64,000 nt of DNA from Bacillota bacterium (GCA_023421735.1 JAEZSP010000001.1:124001-188000); one strand, 5' to 3'. Counted from the stretch's first letter, positions 36,074-45,094 are shown. Notes: generated by a model not told the origin, from the letters alone. Translations and numbers: made by a program.

Positions 36074-37027
36074 ATGAAAAAATATGTCATTGGCATCGAC
36101 GTTGGCGGCACAAAAATCCTCTATGGGATTTTTGACGACAGAATGAACCTCTTGCGCGTGATTCAGCGATCGACCGATCAGGAACTTTTACCCGACCAAT
36201 TGATGGACCAAATGACGGGTCATGTGCGCGAGCTTCTGCGCGGTGCAAACGTCAAACAGGAGGAAATTCGCGGCATTGGCGCGGCATTCCCCTCCCACAT
36301 TGACTTTAATCGCGGCATCGTGCTTGAAACGAGCAACATTCAGGCGCTCAACAATGTTCCTGTGCGCGATCTTCTCGAGGCGCGGCTCGAAATTCCGGTT
36401 TGGCTCGACAACGACGCGAACGTCGCTGCGCTGGCGGAACACAGACTTGGCGCGGGGCGCGGACACCGGGACATGATTTATGTTACCGTCTCAACCGGCA
36501 TCGGCGGCGGACTCATTTTAAACGGCGAGCTCTACCGCGGCATTCACGGTGCGGCGGGCGAAATCGGTCATATGTTTGTTTCGGATTCCCTCGGCTATCC
36601 CTGCGGTTGCGGCGTCACCGGCTGCGTACAGTCCATCTCCTCCGGCCCACATATGGCGGAATACGCCATGAACCGCATCAAAGAAGGCGAAGAAAGCACG
36701 ATTCTCAAGTACGCAGGTACGCTCTCGCGCATCGACATGGTCGCCGTGGGACGCGCATTTCACGAAAATGATCCCCTCGCCGTCGAAGTTGTGGAGCGCG
36801 GCGCAGAATATCTGGGTCGCATGTTTCAATCCCTCTATCAAATCTTTGACATCAATGTATTTGTCTACGGCGGCGGCGTGATGAAGCTCGGGCCGCGCTT
36901 TGTGGATATGATCATCGCGGCGTACCGCCGCTATTCGCAAATGGAAATCAGATATCCCGCTCATTTCCTTGCAGCGGAATTGGGCGACAATACCGGGATG
37001 ATCGGCGCTGCGCTTCTCGTGCCGTAA
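36074..37027 (+). CDS. ROK-family sugar kinase (glucokinase-like)
   Basis: The 317-residue protein has the ROK kinase layout: ATP-binding GIDVGGTKILYGIFD at the start, the sugar-binding WLDNDANVAALAEH and GAAGEIGHM, and the zinc-binding CGCGVTGCVQS. There is no DNA-binding N-terminal domain, so it is a kinase, not a repressor. The likely substrate is glucose or a related hexose, fitting the beta-galactosidase downstream. It starts an operon that runs through GNAT, GH42, aldo-keto reductase and GlpP genes with gaps under 10 bp. GGAGG precedes the ATG. Confidence 0.92.
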   Translation: MKKYVIGIDVGGTKILYGIFDDRMNLLRVIQRSTDQELLPDQLMDQMTGHVRELLRGANVKQEEIRGIGAAFPSHIDFNRGIVLETSNIQALNNVPVRDLLEARLEIPVWLDNDANVAALAEHRLGAGRGHRDMIYVTVSTGIGGGLILNGELYRGIHGAAGEIGHMFVSDSLGYPCGCGVTGCVQSISSGPHMAEYAMNRIKEGEESTILKYAGTLSRIDMVAVGRAFHENDPLAVEVVERGAEYLGRMFQSLYQIFDINVFVYGGGVMKLGPRFVDMIIAAYRRYSQMEIRYPAHFLAAELGDNTGMIGAALLVP

Positions 37028-37036
37028 GGAGATAAC

Positions 37037-37750
37037 ATGCGCGAAAAACTCAAATGGCTCCCCCAGCAGTACATGCTCGATGTGTTGGACGAGAATCCAA
37101 AGCTCGCCCGGTACCATGAGGGCAACGGATATTGCGCCGTGCTCTTTGGTCACTACCTCTTTATCGGAGGGCGCTGCGACCCGGAGGCGGCTCGTTTTTT
37201 GACCGAACACATGCTCGCACATTTCATTACATTTGTCTATTGCCCGGACGATGCGTGGAAAAAAGCGATCCGCGAAATGGTCCCGGACGCAACGAAAAAT
37301 CGCCGCGCGCTCTACGCGGTGAAGCCTTATCGTTCACCCGATTCCGACGGGCGAATCATCCGCGTGGGAAGCGCCGATCTCGGACAATATGCGGGTGTGG
37401 ACGTCTTCATCGACGAGGTTGTTGGCACGGCGACCTACAATTCCATGGACGACTTCTTTGCGCGTGGGATCGGCATCGCGCCGCTGATTGACGGGCGGCT
37501 CTCGGGATTTTGCACGTCTGAATATCCGTCGAGGGGAAAGTGCGCAATCGGCATCATGGTGGAAGAGCCGCATCGCGGGCAGGGAATCGCAAAGGCAATG
37601 ACGCGCGCATTCCTGTCGGCCGCGTGCGATCGGGAAATCGAGACCGTATACTGGGAATGCGAAGCGGAAAACGCGGCATCCTACAAAACCGCATTGGCGT
37701 GCGGATTTCACCAAATCGCGTCTTACGAGGCGCTCGTGATTCGGAGGTAG
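37037..37750 (+). CDS. GNAT-family N-acetyltransferase (two-domain)
   Basis: The 237-residue protein has a divergent N-terminal half (WLPQQYMLDVLDENPKLARY, HEGNGYCAVLFGHYLFIGG) and a C-terminal GNAT domain with the acetyl-CoA motif VEEPHRGQGIAKAMTRAFL and WECEAENAASYKTALACGF. This two-part layout is seen in GNAT proteins of Firmicutes of unknown substrate. It is 9 bp after the ROK gene and 3 bp before the GH42 gene, so it is part of the sugar operon; acetylation of an amino sugar is possible but unproven. Confidence 0.8.
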   Translation: MREKLKWLPQQYMLDVLDENPKLARYHEGNGYCAVLFGHYLFIGGRCDPEAARFLTEHMLAHFITFVYCPDDAWKKAIREMVPDATKNRRALYAVKPYRSPDSDGRIIRVGSADLGQYAGVDVFIDEVVGTATYNSMDDFFARGIGIAPLIDGRLSGFCTSEYPSRGKCAIGIMVEEPHRGQGIAKAMTRAFLSAACDREIETVYWECEAENAASYKTALACGFHQIASYEALVIRR

Positions 37751-37753
37751 CAA

Positions 37754-39745
37754 ATGGCAGAATTTCGTTTGGGTTTTATGGGCCACGGCGGCGATTATAA
37801 TCCCGACCAGTGGCGGCACATTCCCGGCACGCTTCAGGAAGACATGCGCCTGATGAAGCTTTCCGGGTGTAATCTGATGTCGGTTGGCATTTTTTCCTGG
37901 GCGGCGCTTGAGCCGGAAGAGGGGAACTATGATTTCGGCTGGCTGAAAGAGGTTCTCGACACGCTCCACGAAAACGGCATTTACGCCTTTCTCGCCACGC
38001 CCTCCGGCGCACGCCCCGCGTGGATGGACGACAAGTACCCCTCCGTCATGCGCGTGCGGCAGGACGGGATGAAGTACCTGCACGGTGAGCGGCATAACCA
38101 CTGCTTCACCTCGCCCGCCTATCGCTATTTTGTATCCCTCATGAACACGCGCCTGGCGGAGGAATTCGGAAACCATCCCGCAGTCGTCGGCTGGCACATT
38201 TCAAACGAATACAGCGGTGACTGCCATTGTGACGCCTGCCAGGACGCATTCCGCACGTTCCTCAAAAACAAATATCGCACGCTTGAAAACCTGAACCACG
38301 AGTGGTGGACGGGTTTCTGGGCAAAGACGTACACCGACTGGAGTCAGATTCACAGTCCGAGCGAACTGGGCGAGAACGCGGTCAACGGACTGGTCGTCGA
38401 CTGGAATCGATTCGTCACGCATCAAACCCTTGATTTCATGCGGGAAGAACTGAAACCCATCCGTGCGATCTGCCCCGATTTGCCCGCGACGACCAACATG
38501 CACGGCGTGTTCCCGGTGGATTATTTCAAGTTCAAAGACGACATCGATTTTGCGAGCTACGACGCCTATCCCACATGGGATCGCGTGCCGGATGCGGAGA
38601 CGGCGGTAGAGACTTCCTTCCATTACGATTACATCCGCGCCATCAAGGGAAAACCGTGGGCGCTCATGGAATCAACGCCGTCGATGACCAACTGGCAGGA
38701 GGTCTGCCGCCCCAAGCGCCCGGGCATGCACATGCTTTCGTCCATGCAGGCCGTTGCGCACGGCGCGGATACCGTTCAGTATTTCCAGTGGAGAAAGAGC
38801 CGCGGTTCATGCGAGAAGCTGCACGGCGCGGTGGTCGGCCATGACGGAACGGAATTTACGCGCGTTTTCCAGGACGTGACAGAGGTCGGCGCGCGGCTTC
38901 AGAAATGTGAGGGCGTCGTCGGCACGCGCACGCACCCCAAGGCGGCCGTGATCTTCGATCAGGAAAACCGTTGGGCAGTCAACGGCGCGCAGGGTCCGCG
39001 CCGCGACAAACAATATGAAAAGACGGTCATGGAGCACTACGCCGCGCTGAAAAACCTGGGGATCGACGTGGACGTGATTGACGCGAATTTCGACCTGTCT
39101 CCCTATGCGCTCGTCGTCGCGCCGATGCTCTATATGGTCAGATCCGGCGTTGCCGAGCGGTTTGAGGCATTTGTCGAAGCGGGCGGCACGCTTGTCGCCA
39201 CGTATTGGACGGGCATCGTCAACGAAAACGACCTGTGCTTCCTGGGCGGATTTCCCGGACCGCTGCGCGCCCTTTTGGGCGTGTGGTGCGAGGAGACGGA
39301 CGCGTACTACCCCCATCAAAAAAACGCGGCGATCTTCGCGGACAAGACGGTGTTCGATTGCGGATTTCTGGCGGACGTGCTCCACGCGGAAACGGCGGAC
39401 GTTCTCGCCATCTTCCGGGACGATTATTATGCGGGCGCGCCTGCCGTGACGAAAAACGCATTCGGCTGCGGCGCAGCGTGGTACCTCGCTTCCCGCTTTG
39501 GGGTGGACGATCTTACGGACTTCTACCGCGTGCGCATTTCGGAAGCGGGCATCATGCCGCTGATTGGCGGTTTCGGCGTGGGCGTTCAGGTCACAAGCCG
39601 GGAGGATTACCTGTTCATCCTGAATTTTTCTGAAGAAGAGAACTGGGCGGAGATCCCGCCCTGCGAAGAAATCACGACGGGTGAGCGGCTCGCGGGGAAA
39701 ATCACCCTGCCCAAAAATGCGTCGCTCATATTGAGGAGGGTTTAA
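37754..39745 (+). CDS. beta-galactosidase, GH42 family
   Basis: The 663-residue enzyme hydrolyses terminal beta-galactosides. GH42 features are GGDYNPDQW near the start, the acid/base E152 in WHISNEYSG, the nucleophile E306 in ALMESTP, and zinc-site cysteines C117, C157, C159 and C162 in HNHC and GDCHCDAC. The trimerisation and C-terminal beta domains follow, as usual. There is no signal peptide, so it acts on imported oligosaccharides. The stop overlaps the start of the aldo-keto reductase gene (TAATG). Confidence 0.96.
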   Translation: MAEFRLGFMGHGGDYNPDQWRHIPGTLQEDMRLMKLSGCNLMSVGIFSWAALEPEEGNYDFGWLKEVLDTLHENGIYAFLATPSGARPAWMDDKYPSVMRVRQDGMKYLHGERHNHCFTSPAYRYFVSLMNTRLAEEFGNHPAVVGWHISNEYSGDCHCDACQDAFRTFLKNKYRTLENLNHEWWTGFWAKTYTDWSQIHSPSELGENAVNGLVVDWNRFVTHQTLDFMREELKPIRAICPDLPATTNMHGVFPVDYFKFKDDIDFASYDAYPTWDRVPDAETAVETSFHYDYIRAIKGKPWALMESTPSMTNWQEVCRPKRPGMHMLSSMQAVAHGADTVQYFQWRKSRGSCEKLHGAVVGHDGTEFTRVFQDVTEVGARLQKCEGVVGTRTHPKAAVIFDQENRWAVNGAQGPRRDKQYEKTVMEHYAALKNLGIDVDVIDANFDLSPYALVVAPMLYMVRSGVAERFEAFVEAGGTLVATYWTGIVNENDLCFLGGFPGPLRALLGVWCEETDAYYPHQKNAAIFADKTVFDCGFLADVLHAETADVLAIFRDDYYAGAPAVTKNAFGCGAAWYLASRFGVDDLTDFYRVRISEAGIMPLIGGFGVGVQVTSREDYLFILNFSEEENWAEIPPCEEITTGERLAGKITLPKNASLILRRV

Positions 39746-40782
39746 TGGATACCATCAAACTTGGATCAACTGGCCTGACCGTCTCGCGCACGGGCTTTGG
39801 ATGCCTTCCCATGCAGCGCGTCTCGTTTGACGAAGCAAAGGAACTTCTCCTGTATGCATTCGAACACGGCGTCACCTTTTTCGACACCGCGCGCGGTTAT
39901 ACGGACTCGGAAGCAAAGCTCGGCTACGCCTTCTCCGGCATGCGCGAAAAGATCGTGATCGCCACAAAATCCGGCGCCAAGACGGGCGCGGCGCTCGAAG
40001 CCGACCTCGAAACCTCGCTCAAGGAACTTGGTACGGACTACATCGACGTCTATCAGTTCCACAACACGCCCTTTGTGCCCATGCCGGGCGGCGCGGACGG
40101 ACTCTATGACGCGGCGCTGCGCGCAAAGGCGGCGGGCAAGATACGGCATATCGGCATCACCAGCCATTCGCTTGCGCGCGCGACGCAGGCGGTCGAATCC
40201 GGGCTGTTCGAGACGTTGCAGTTTCCCTTCAACCACCTCTCGACCGCGGGTGAAATCGCGCTGGTCAAGCTTTGCCGGGAAAAGAACGTGGGCTTCATCT
40301 GCATGAAGGGCATGTCGGGCGGACTCGTCACGAACGCGCGCATCCCCTTTGCCTACATTCGCCAGTTTGAAAACGCCGTCCCGATCTGGGGCATCCAGCG
40401 GATGCGAGAGATTGAGGAATTCATTGCGTATTCGGAGAATCCGCCGATGCTCACAGACGCGCTTCTCGCGGAAATCGAGAAGGACCGCAAGGAGCTCTCG
40501 GGAGCGTTCTGCCGCGGCTGCGGCTATTGCCTGCCCTGCCCCGTCGGCATTCCGATTCAGATGGCAAACCGCATGCGCGAATTGCTCGCCCGCTCTCCTT
40601 CCGACAACTGGCTTTCCCCGATGTGGCGCGAAGGCATGGAGAAGATTGAGGACTGCACAAAGTGCGGGGCCTGCGAAAAAAAGTGTCCCTATGGACTCAA
40701 GCCCTTTGAGACGTTGCCCACACAGCTTGCCGCGTATCGCGCGTTCATCGCGCAAGCGGACGCATCATGGTCACACACCTGA
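39745..40782 (+). CDS. aldo-keto reductase with C-terminal 2[4Fe-4S] ferredoxin domain
   Basis: The 345-residue protein joins an aldo-keto reductase barrel (GSTGLTVSRTGFGCLPMQ, FFDTARGYTDSEAKLG, YIDVYQFHN) to a ferredoxin-type C-terminus with two clusters of four cysteines, CRGCGYCLPCP and CTKCGACEKKCP. Such fusions are common in anaerobes and suggest electron flow between a carbonyl substrate and ferredoxin. The substrate is unknown. It overlaps the GH42 gene by 1 bp and GlpP by 16 bp, so the three are translationally coupled. Confidence 0.92.
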   Translation: MDTIKLGSTGLTVSRTGFGCLPMQRVSFDEAKELLLYAFEHGVTFFDTARGYTDSEAKLGYAFSGMREKIVIATKSGAKTGAALEADLETSLKELGTDYIDVYQFHNTPFVPMPGGADGLYDAALRAKAAGKIRHIGITSHSLARATQAVESGLFETLQFPFNHLSTAGEIALVKLCREKNVGFICMKGMSGGLVTNARIPFAYIRQFENAVPIWGIQRMREIEEFIAYSENPPMLTDALLAEIEKDRKELSGAFCRGCGYCLPCPVGIPIQMANRMRELLARSPSDNWLSPMWREGMEKIEDCTKCGACEKKCPYGLKPFETLPTQLAAYRAFIAQADASWSHT

Positions 40783-41333
40783 CCAAGGCGCTGAGCAGTC
40801 ATCCCGTCATCGCCGCCACGCGCACGATGGACGCGGTGACGCGCGCGGCGCAAACCTCCGTCGCAGCCGTGTTCATTCTCGGCGGCACCATTTCGAACCT
40901 CAAGGAGATGGTGACGCGCGTACACGACGGGCATAAATACGCATTTTTGCACATCGACCTCGCCGAAGGGCTTGGACGCGATGACGCGGCGGTCGAATGG
41001 TGTGTGCGCGCGCTCAACGTAGACGGGGTGATCTCAACGCGTCCATCGCTCCTCCGGCGGGCGTCGGAACTTGGGGTCATCACCATTCAAAGGCTCTTTC
41101 TCATGGATTCCCCATCGTTCGAACACGGAAAGCGGCTTTTGCGCGCGACGCCGCCGGAGATGGCGGAGGTTTTGCCCGGTATCGCACCCAAAGCGGTCAA
41201 ACAGCTCTGCGCGGCGCTCGACAAACCCGTCATTGCAGGCGGCATGATTTCCGAAAAGAGCGAAATTCTGGATGCGCTTGGCGCGGGCGCGATCGCCGTA
41301 TCCGTCAGCGACGAAAGGTTGTGGAAGCTATAG
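40767..41333 (+). CDS. glpP: GlpP-type glycerol-3-phosphate-responsive antiterminator
   Basis: The 188-residue protein matches GlpP, an RNA-binding antiterminator that in Bacillus activates glycerol genes when glycerol-3-phosphate is present. Typical segments are FILGGTISNLKEMV, HIDLAEGLGRDD, VDGVISTRPSLLRRA and PVIAGGMISEKSEI, giving a TIM-barrel fold. No glpF, glpK or glpD genes are in the window. The gene overlaps both the aldo-keto reductase and phosphoesterase genes. Its target leader was not identified. Confidence 0.9.
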   Translation: MVTHLTKALSSHPVIAATRTMDAVTRAAQTSVAAVFILGGTISNLKEMVTRVHDGHKYAFLHIDLAEGLGRDDAAVEWCVRALNVDGVISTRPSLLRRASELGVITIQRLFLMDSPSFEHGKRLLRATPPEMAEVLPGIAPKAVKQLCAALDKPVIAGGMISEKSEILDALGAGAIAVSVSDERLWKL

Positions 41334-42085
41334 ACCCGTACCTGCACATCGGTTGGCATCCGATGCCCGTCATTGAGCGGATCACGGTGCCGACCGATCG
41401 TCTTCCGAACGGATTGCGTCTCGCATTTGCTGCTGATTTTCACATCCGCGCGCATACGTCTCCCGATTACATTGCAAAACTGTGCGCAGCCCTCGGTTCG
41501 ACCGGGGCGGACATGCTGCTTCTGGGCGGCGATTACGGGGAAACGCCGTCCGCCGCCTGCAACTTTTTCGATGCGCTTGCCCCCTTCGCATTCCCGCAGG
41601 GCGTCTATGCGGTTGCCGGAAACAACGACCGCGAGTGTTTTCCGAGCTACGCGGATTTTCGGCAAGCTGCGCGCGTACCCGTGCTCATCAATGAAACCGC
41701 GCACATCCGGGTGCAAAACAAAATCCTCGAAATCGGCGGCGTGGACGAACTGAAACACGGCAAACCGGACGCGCGCCGCCTGTTTTCTGCGCAGGCCGAC
41801 TACCGGATACTGCTCTCGCACTATCCCGTGATCCCTTCATTCGGCAAAGGCGCGCCCGCCGATTTGATTCTATCCGGCCACTCGCACGGCGGGCAGGTGA
41901 ACCTTTGGGGCTTTACATCGTACACGCTTGGCATTGAGCGCGACAAAGCCGCGCACGTCGCGGGCATGCGCGTTTATGGCGATCTGCGACTGCTTGTCAC
42001 GACCGGAATCGGCATGAGTAAACTCCCCATTCGCATCGGTGCAAAGCCGCGCATTCACCTGATTTCGTTTGAGAAACCAGAATAA
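41321..42085 (+). CDS. calcineurin-like metallophosphoesterase (YkuE-like)
   Basis: The protein of about 254 residues has the metallophosphoesterase metal motifs DFH (39-41), GGDYGE (69-74), GNND (100-103), LSHYP and SGHSHGGQ. This group includes YkuE-like enzymes that act on phospholipid-type or phosphodiester substrates. The GTG at 41321 is chosen because it keeps the residues before the barrel, but its ribosome site is weak; the ATG at 41363 is the alternative. It overlaps glpP by 13 bp. No terminator is visible after it. Confidence 0.8.
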   Translation: MEAIDPYLHIGWHPMPVIERITVPTDRLPNGLRLAFAADFHIRAHTSPDYIAKLCAALGSTGADMLLLGGDYGETPSAACNFFDALAPFAFPQGVYAVAGNNDRECFPSYADFRQAARVPVLINETAHIRVQNKILEIGGVDELKHGKPDARRLFSAQADYRILLSHYPVIPSFGKGAPADLILSGHSHGGQVNLWGFTSYTLGIERDKAAHVAGMRVYGDLRLLVTTGIGMSKLPIRIGAKPRIHLISFEKPE

Positions 42086-42100
42086 ACCGTTCCGTGCCTG

Positions 42101-42129
42101 TTGACATCCGTGCCCTTGGCGGATATAAT
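42101..42129 (+). promoter_or_regulatory. consensus promoter of the 6S-like RNA
   Basis: TTGACA (42101-42106) and TATAAT (42124-42129) are both perfect and exactly 17 bp apart, the strongest promoter in the window. No open frame with a ribosome binding site follows. Confidence 0.9.
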
Positions 42130-42135
42130 GGAGGC

Positions 42136-42351
42136 AAGAAATACATCCTGTGGTGTGCGTCACGCCGATGCTTTTACCCACATATCAGAAACAGGTTTCC
42201 GGGTCGATGCGCGGCTGTCAGGCCTCCATTTTGCAGGGGAAGACAATAAGCGGTCGCAGGTTACCGCCCTGCCATTAGGCGGGTGATAAAGCAAAGGCGA
42301 GCGGCATTTACGGGATCCAGCTTAAGAGTCCGCAGATCGGGCTCTTTTTTT
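42136..42351 (+). ncRNA. ssrS: 6S RNA-like regulatory RNA
   Basis: A transcript of about 215 nt is bounded by the consensus promoter and a terminator. Its near ends pair: ATCCTG plus TGGTG (42145-42155) with CATTTACGGGAT (42305-42316), one base bulged. Next comes TGCGTCACGCC opposite GGCGAGCGG, then a large unpaired centre and an apical hairpin around ACCGCC/GGCGGGT. The 3' strand GCGGCATTTACGGGAT resembles the E. coli 6S closing strand. 6S RNA binds sigma70-type RNA polymerase. Identity rests on length, promoter and fold by eye. Confidence 0.55.
42325..42351 (+). terminator. terminator of the 6S-like RNA
   Basis: AGAGTCC (42325-42331) pairs with GGGCTCT (42339-42345), loop GCAGATC, followed by a T run. 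Confidence 0.85.
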
Positions 42352-42414
42352 GCATTCATCGATCATTTTGGCAAAATATCATTGCAAAATACGGAACAAC
42401 CTGCTATACTGATC

Positions 42415-42420
42415 GCAAAT
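42415..42420 (+). promoter_or_regulatory. -10 box before the cobalamin riboswitch
   Basis: TATACT lies 7 bp before the start of the aptamer. No good -35 is seen at the right distance. Confidence 0.4.
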
Positions 42421-42426
42421 TAAGAA

Positions 42427-42591
42427 ATGTGGGTGTCCGCTTTCCATAAGCGGACTCAAAAGGGAATCAGGTGAAAGACCTGAGCAGGACCGCTACTGTG
42501 ACAGCCGCGAAGGCCGCGTCCAATGTGCCACTGGTTCAAATGGAACTGGGAAGGCGGGCGCGGCGGCTGGAGCCAGGATACCTGCCCACAT
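42427..42591 (+). promoter_or_regulatory. cobalamin riboswitch aptamer
   Basis: The closing stem ATGTGGG/CCCACAT (42427-42433 with 42585-42591) is perfect. Inside are the conserved cobalamin elements GGGAATCAGGTGAAAGACCT, GAGCAGGACCGCTACTGTGA, the GCCACTGG box and the B12 box AGCCAGGATACCTGCC (42571-42586). It binds adenosylcobalamin and represses the downstream operon. Confidence 0.97.
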
Positions 42592-42632
42592 TCGCATGGC
42601 GGCCTTCTGCGGCATCCGGAAGCGTCCCCCAG

Positions 42633-42693
42633 CCCCTTTTGTAAGGGGTCTATTGGGTATGCGTCATGCGCTGACGTATACCCATTTTCTTTT
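42633..42693 (+). terminator. riboswitch expression-platform terminator
   Basis: A 13-bp stem, TGGGTATGCGTCA with TGACGTATACCCA (42654-42666 with 42672-42684), is followed by TTTTCTTTT. A second hairpin CCCCTT/AAGGGG (42633-42648) precedes it. Confidence 0.85.
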
Positions 42694-42709
42694 GTGAGGG
42701 GGGATCTGG

Positions 42710-43801
42710 ATGGAACATTATTTAAGGGAACTGATCGCTGAAATCGAACCGCTTGACGAGGCGTCCATGAATGCCGCACGAAAAAGGCAGGATATGCTCG
42801 CGAAACCGCCGCACAGCCTCGGGCGGCTCGAGGACATTTCCGTGCGGTTTTCAGGAATCATCCGGGGGATCACGGGTAGTGCAAAGAAGCGGCGGGTGCT
42901 CATCTTTTCGGCGGACAACGGGGTCGTAGACGAGGGCGTAGCGTCCGCGCCGCAATCTGTCACGCTCATGCAGACGATCAACTTTACGCGCGGGCTCACG
43001 GGCGTAGCGACCCTCGCACGTCACTTTCATACGCAGCTGCATGTCGTGGACGTAGGTGTGAATGCCGACTTCGCGTGCCCCGACGTCGAAAATCGCAAGA
43101 TCGCACATGGCACGAAGAACATCGCGCGCGAGGCGGCGATGACGCGCGCAGAAGCGCTTCTGGCGATCAAAATCGGCGCCGAGACGGCGGAGAAGGCGAA
43201 GCGCGACGGGATTGAGATGATCGGCGTCGGCGAGATGGGCATCGGAAATACCACGACCTCCTCTGCGGTCTTGAGCGCATTGACCGGACTTTCGCCCGAA
43301 AAGACGGTGGGGCGGGGCGGCGGCGTAAACGACTCCGGTTTCGCGCGCAAGCGGGAAATCGTTGCGCAGGCCATCGCGCGGGAAAAGCCGAATCCCGAAG
43401 ATCCGGTGGATGTATTGACAAAGGTGGGTGGCTTCGACCTTGCAGCGATGACGGGCGCATACCTCGGCGCCGCGCATGCGAGGCTTCCGGTGGTGATCGA
43501 CGGTTACATTTCGGCGGTCGCGGCGCTGTGCGCCGCACGGCTCTGTCCCCTTGCGGCGCAATACATGTTCGCCTCTCACGCGTCATGCGAAGCGGGCTAT
43601 GCGCGCGCGATGGAGGCGCTTTCCCTCTCCCCCATGCTCGATCTCGAAATGCGTCTGGGCGAGGGCAGCGGATGCCCCATCGCGTTTGAAGTGATCGACG
43701 CGGCGCTCACGGTGCTGCGCGAAATGGGAACGTTTGAGCAAGCGAAGATCGACGACGGGTATCTGGCGGAAATCCGCGAAAATGCCCGGCTGCAGAGGTG
43801 A
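42710..43801 (+). CDS. cobT: nicotinate-nucleotide-dimethylbenzimidazole phosphoribosyltransferase CobT
   Basis: CobT makes the alpha-ribazole phosphate of the cobalamin lower ligand. The 363-residue protein shows KPPHSLGRLEDISVRFSGI, FSADNGVVDEGV, GVGEMGIGNTTTSSAVLSAL, VGRGGGVND and the late GEGSGCP. It is the first gene after the riboswitch, with GAGGGGGG 8 bp before the ATG. Its stop overlaps the ribosome binding region of cobU, so the operon is tightly coupled. Confidence 0.98.
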   Translation: MEHYLRELIAEIEPLDEASMNAARKRQDMLAKPPHSLGRLEDISVRFSGIIRGITGSAKKRRVLIFSADNGVVDEGVASAPQSVTLMQTINFTRGLTGVATLARHFHTQLHVVDVGVNADFACPDVENRKIAHGTKNIAREAAMTRAEALLAIKIGAETAEKAKRDGIEMIGVGEMGIGNTTTSSAVLSALTGLSPEKTVGRGGGVNDSGFARKREIVAQAIAREKPNPEDPVDVLTKVGGFDLAAMTGAYLGAAHARLPVVIDGYISAVAALCAARLCPLAAQYMFASHASCEAGYARAMEALSLSPMLDLEMRLGEGSGCPIAFEVIDAALTVLREMGTFEQAKIDDGYLAEIRENARLQR

Positions 43802-43803
43802 AC

Positions 43804-44337
43804 ATGGCTGTATACATATCCGGCGGCTGCAAAAACGGAAAATCGACCCACGCGCAGCGGATTGCCAAGGCATTTGGATCACCGCTTTATTACGTCGCAA
43901 CCATGATCCCGTACGACGAGGAGGATCGCGCGCGCATTCGCAGGCACATCGGCGAGCGCGACGGCTGGGGCTTTGAGACGATCGAATGCGGACGCGACAT
44001 TCTGAATTGCCTCACTCGCGCGGACGCGGACGGCGCATTCCTGATCGACAGCGTGACCGCGCTTTTGTCAAATGAAATGTTTTTGCCGGACGGGACGGTG
44101 GACAAAAGCGCGCCTGCGCGGATTGCGGATGATTTGCTCGTTTTTGTCGCTCGGGCACCCAAGACCGTTTTAGTATCCGACTATCTCTTTTCGGATGCGG
44201 CGCTCTACCCCGAACTGGTCGAGGAATACCGGGCAGGGCTCGCGATGATCGACAGACGGGTTGCGGCGGCATGCGATGCGCTCATCGAGGTCGTGAACGG
44301 CATCCCACTTTTTCACAAGGGGGCGGCAACATGGTGA
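43804..44337 (+). CDS. cobU: adenosylcobinamide kinase/guanylyltransferase CobU
   Basis: CobU phosphorylates and then guanylylates adenosylcobinamide. The 177-residue protein has the P-loop GGCKNGKST (7-15) at its N-terminus, YYVATM typical of the family, the DSVTALLSNEMF segment and a VLVSDYLFSD strand. The ATG at 43804 is preferred over the GTG at 43798 because AGAGGTG lies just upstream. It follows cobT directly and overlaps cobS by 7 bp. A second CobU-like gene lies in the same operon. Confidence 0.9.
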   Translation: MAVYISGGCKNGKSTHAQRIAKAFGSPLYYVATMIPYDEEDRARIRRHIGERDGWGFETIECGRDILNCLTRADADGAFLIDSVTALLSNEMFLPDGTVDKSAPARIADDLLVFVARAPKTVLVSDYLFSDAALYPELVEEYRAGLAMIDRRVAAACDALIEVVNGIPLFHKGAATW

Positions 44338-45083
44338 ACGCGATTCGAAGGCTCAACAAGGCGCTGTTCATGTGCCTGGGGATGTTCACCGCGCTCCCGG
44401 TTCCCTACCGCCCGTGGGACGACGCGCTCCGATCCGCCATGATTGCGTGTCTGCCGCTCGTCGGACTGATCCTCGGCGGCATCTGGCTCGTTGTAGGCGC
44501 CGTTCTGCGCGCGCTCGGAATTGCGCCTGCGTTGGCGGCGGCTTTTCTGGTCATTGTGCCCATTCTCACGACGGGCGGCATCCACCTCGACGGGTATATG
44601 GACACCGCGGATGCCGTGCTCTCATGGCGTCCTCTCGAAAAGCGGCTTGAAATTCTCAAGGATCCGCACACGGGTTCTTTTGCCGTCATCGCGCTTTTTT
44701 GTCTGCTGCTTGCGGGATACGGCGCGGCGTTCGCGCTGCTCGAATCCGGGCACGTGCTCCTTCCCCTCTTGTTCATTCCCGCCGTTTCACGCGCATGCTC
44801 GGCGTTTTGCGTCTCCAGGCTCAAGCCGCTCGCACACAGCGAATACGCGGGAACATCGGACGGCACCGGTGCGACATCCGGCATCGCCTTCGCGCTTTTG
44901 TGCGTTCTGTTTTCGATCTTTGCGGGCTGGCACGGCGGCCTCGCCTGCCTTGGGGTCCTTGCCGGATATGCGCTGACCATGCGACAGGCGTATCGGACGC
45001 TCGGCGGTTTTTCGGGCGATCTGGCGGGCTGCGCGCTTTCGGTTGCCGAGATTTGCGGACTGATCGCCATGGCGGTCATCTGA
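44331..45083 (+). CDS. cobS: adenosylcobinamide-GDP ribazoletransferase CobS
   Basis: CobS joins adenosylcobinamide-GDP to alpha-ribazole, the last or next-to-last step of nucleotide-loop assembly, at the membrane. The 250-residue protein is mostly hydrophobic helices, with the conserved GGIHLDGYMDTADAVLSWRP segment, then KDPHTGSFAVIAL and GTSDGTGA. The ATG at 44331 follows a GGGGG ribosome site. It is followed after 11 bp by the CobU-like gene. Confidence 0.96.
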   Translation: MVNAIRRLNKALFMCLGMFTALPVPYRPWDDALRSAMIACLPLVGLILGGIWLVVGAVLRALGIAPALAAAFLVIVPILTTGGIHLDGYMDTADAVLSWRPLEKRLEILKDPHTGSFAVIALFCLLLAGYGAAFALLESGHVLLPLLFIPAVSRACSAFCVSRLKPLAHSEYAGTSDGTGATSGIAFALLCVLFSIFAGWHGGLACLGVLAGYALTMRQAYRTLGGFSGDLAGCALSVAEICGLIAMAVI

Positions 45084-45094
45084 AAGGAGCAGAT

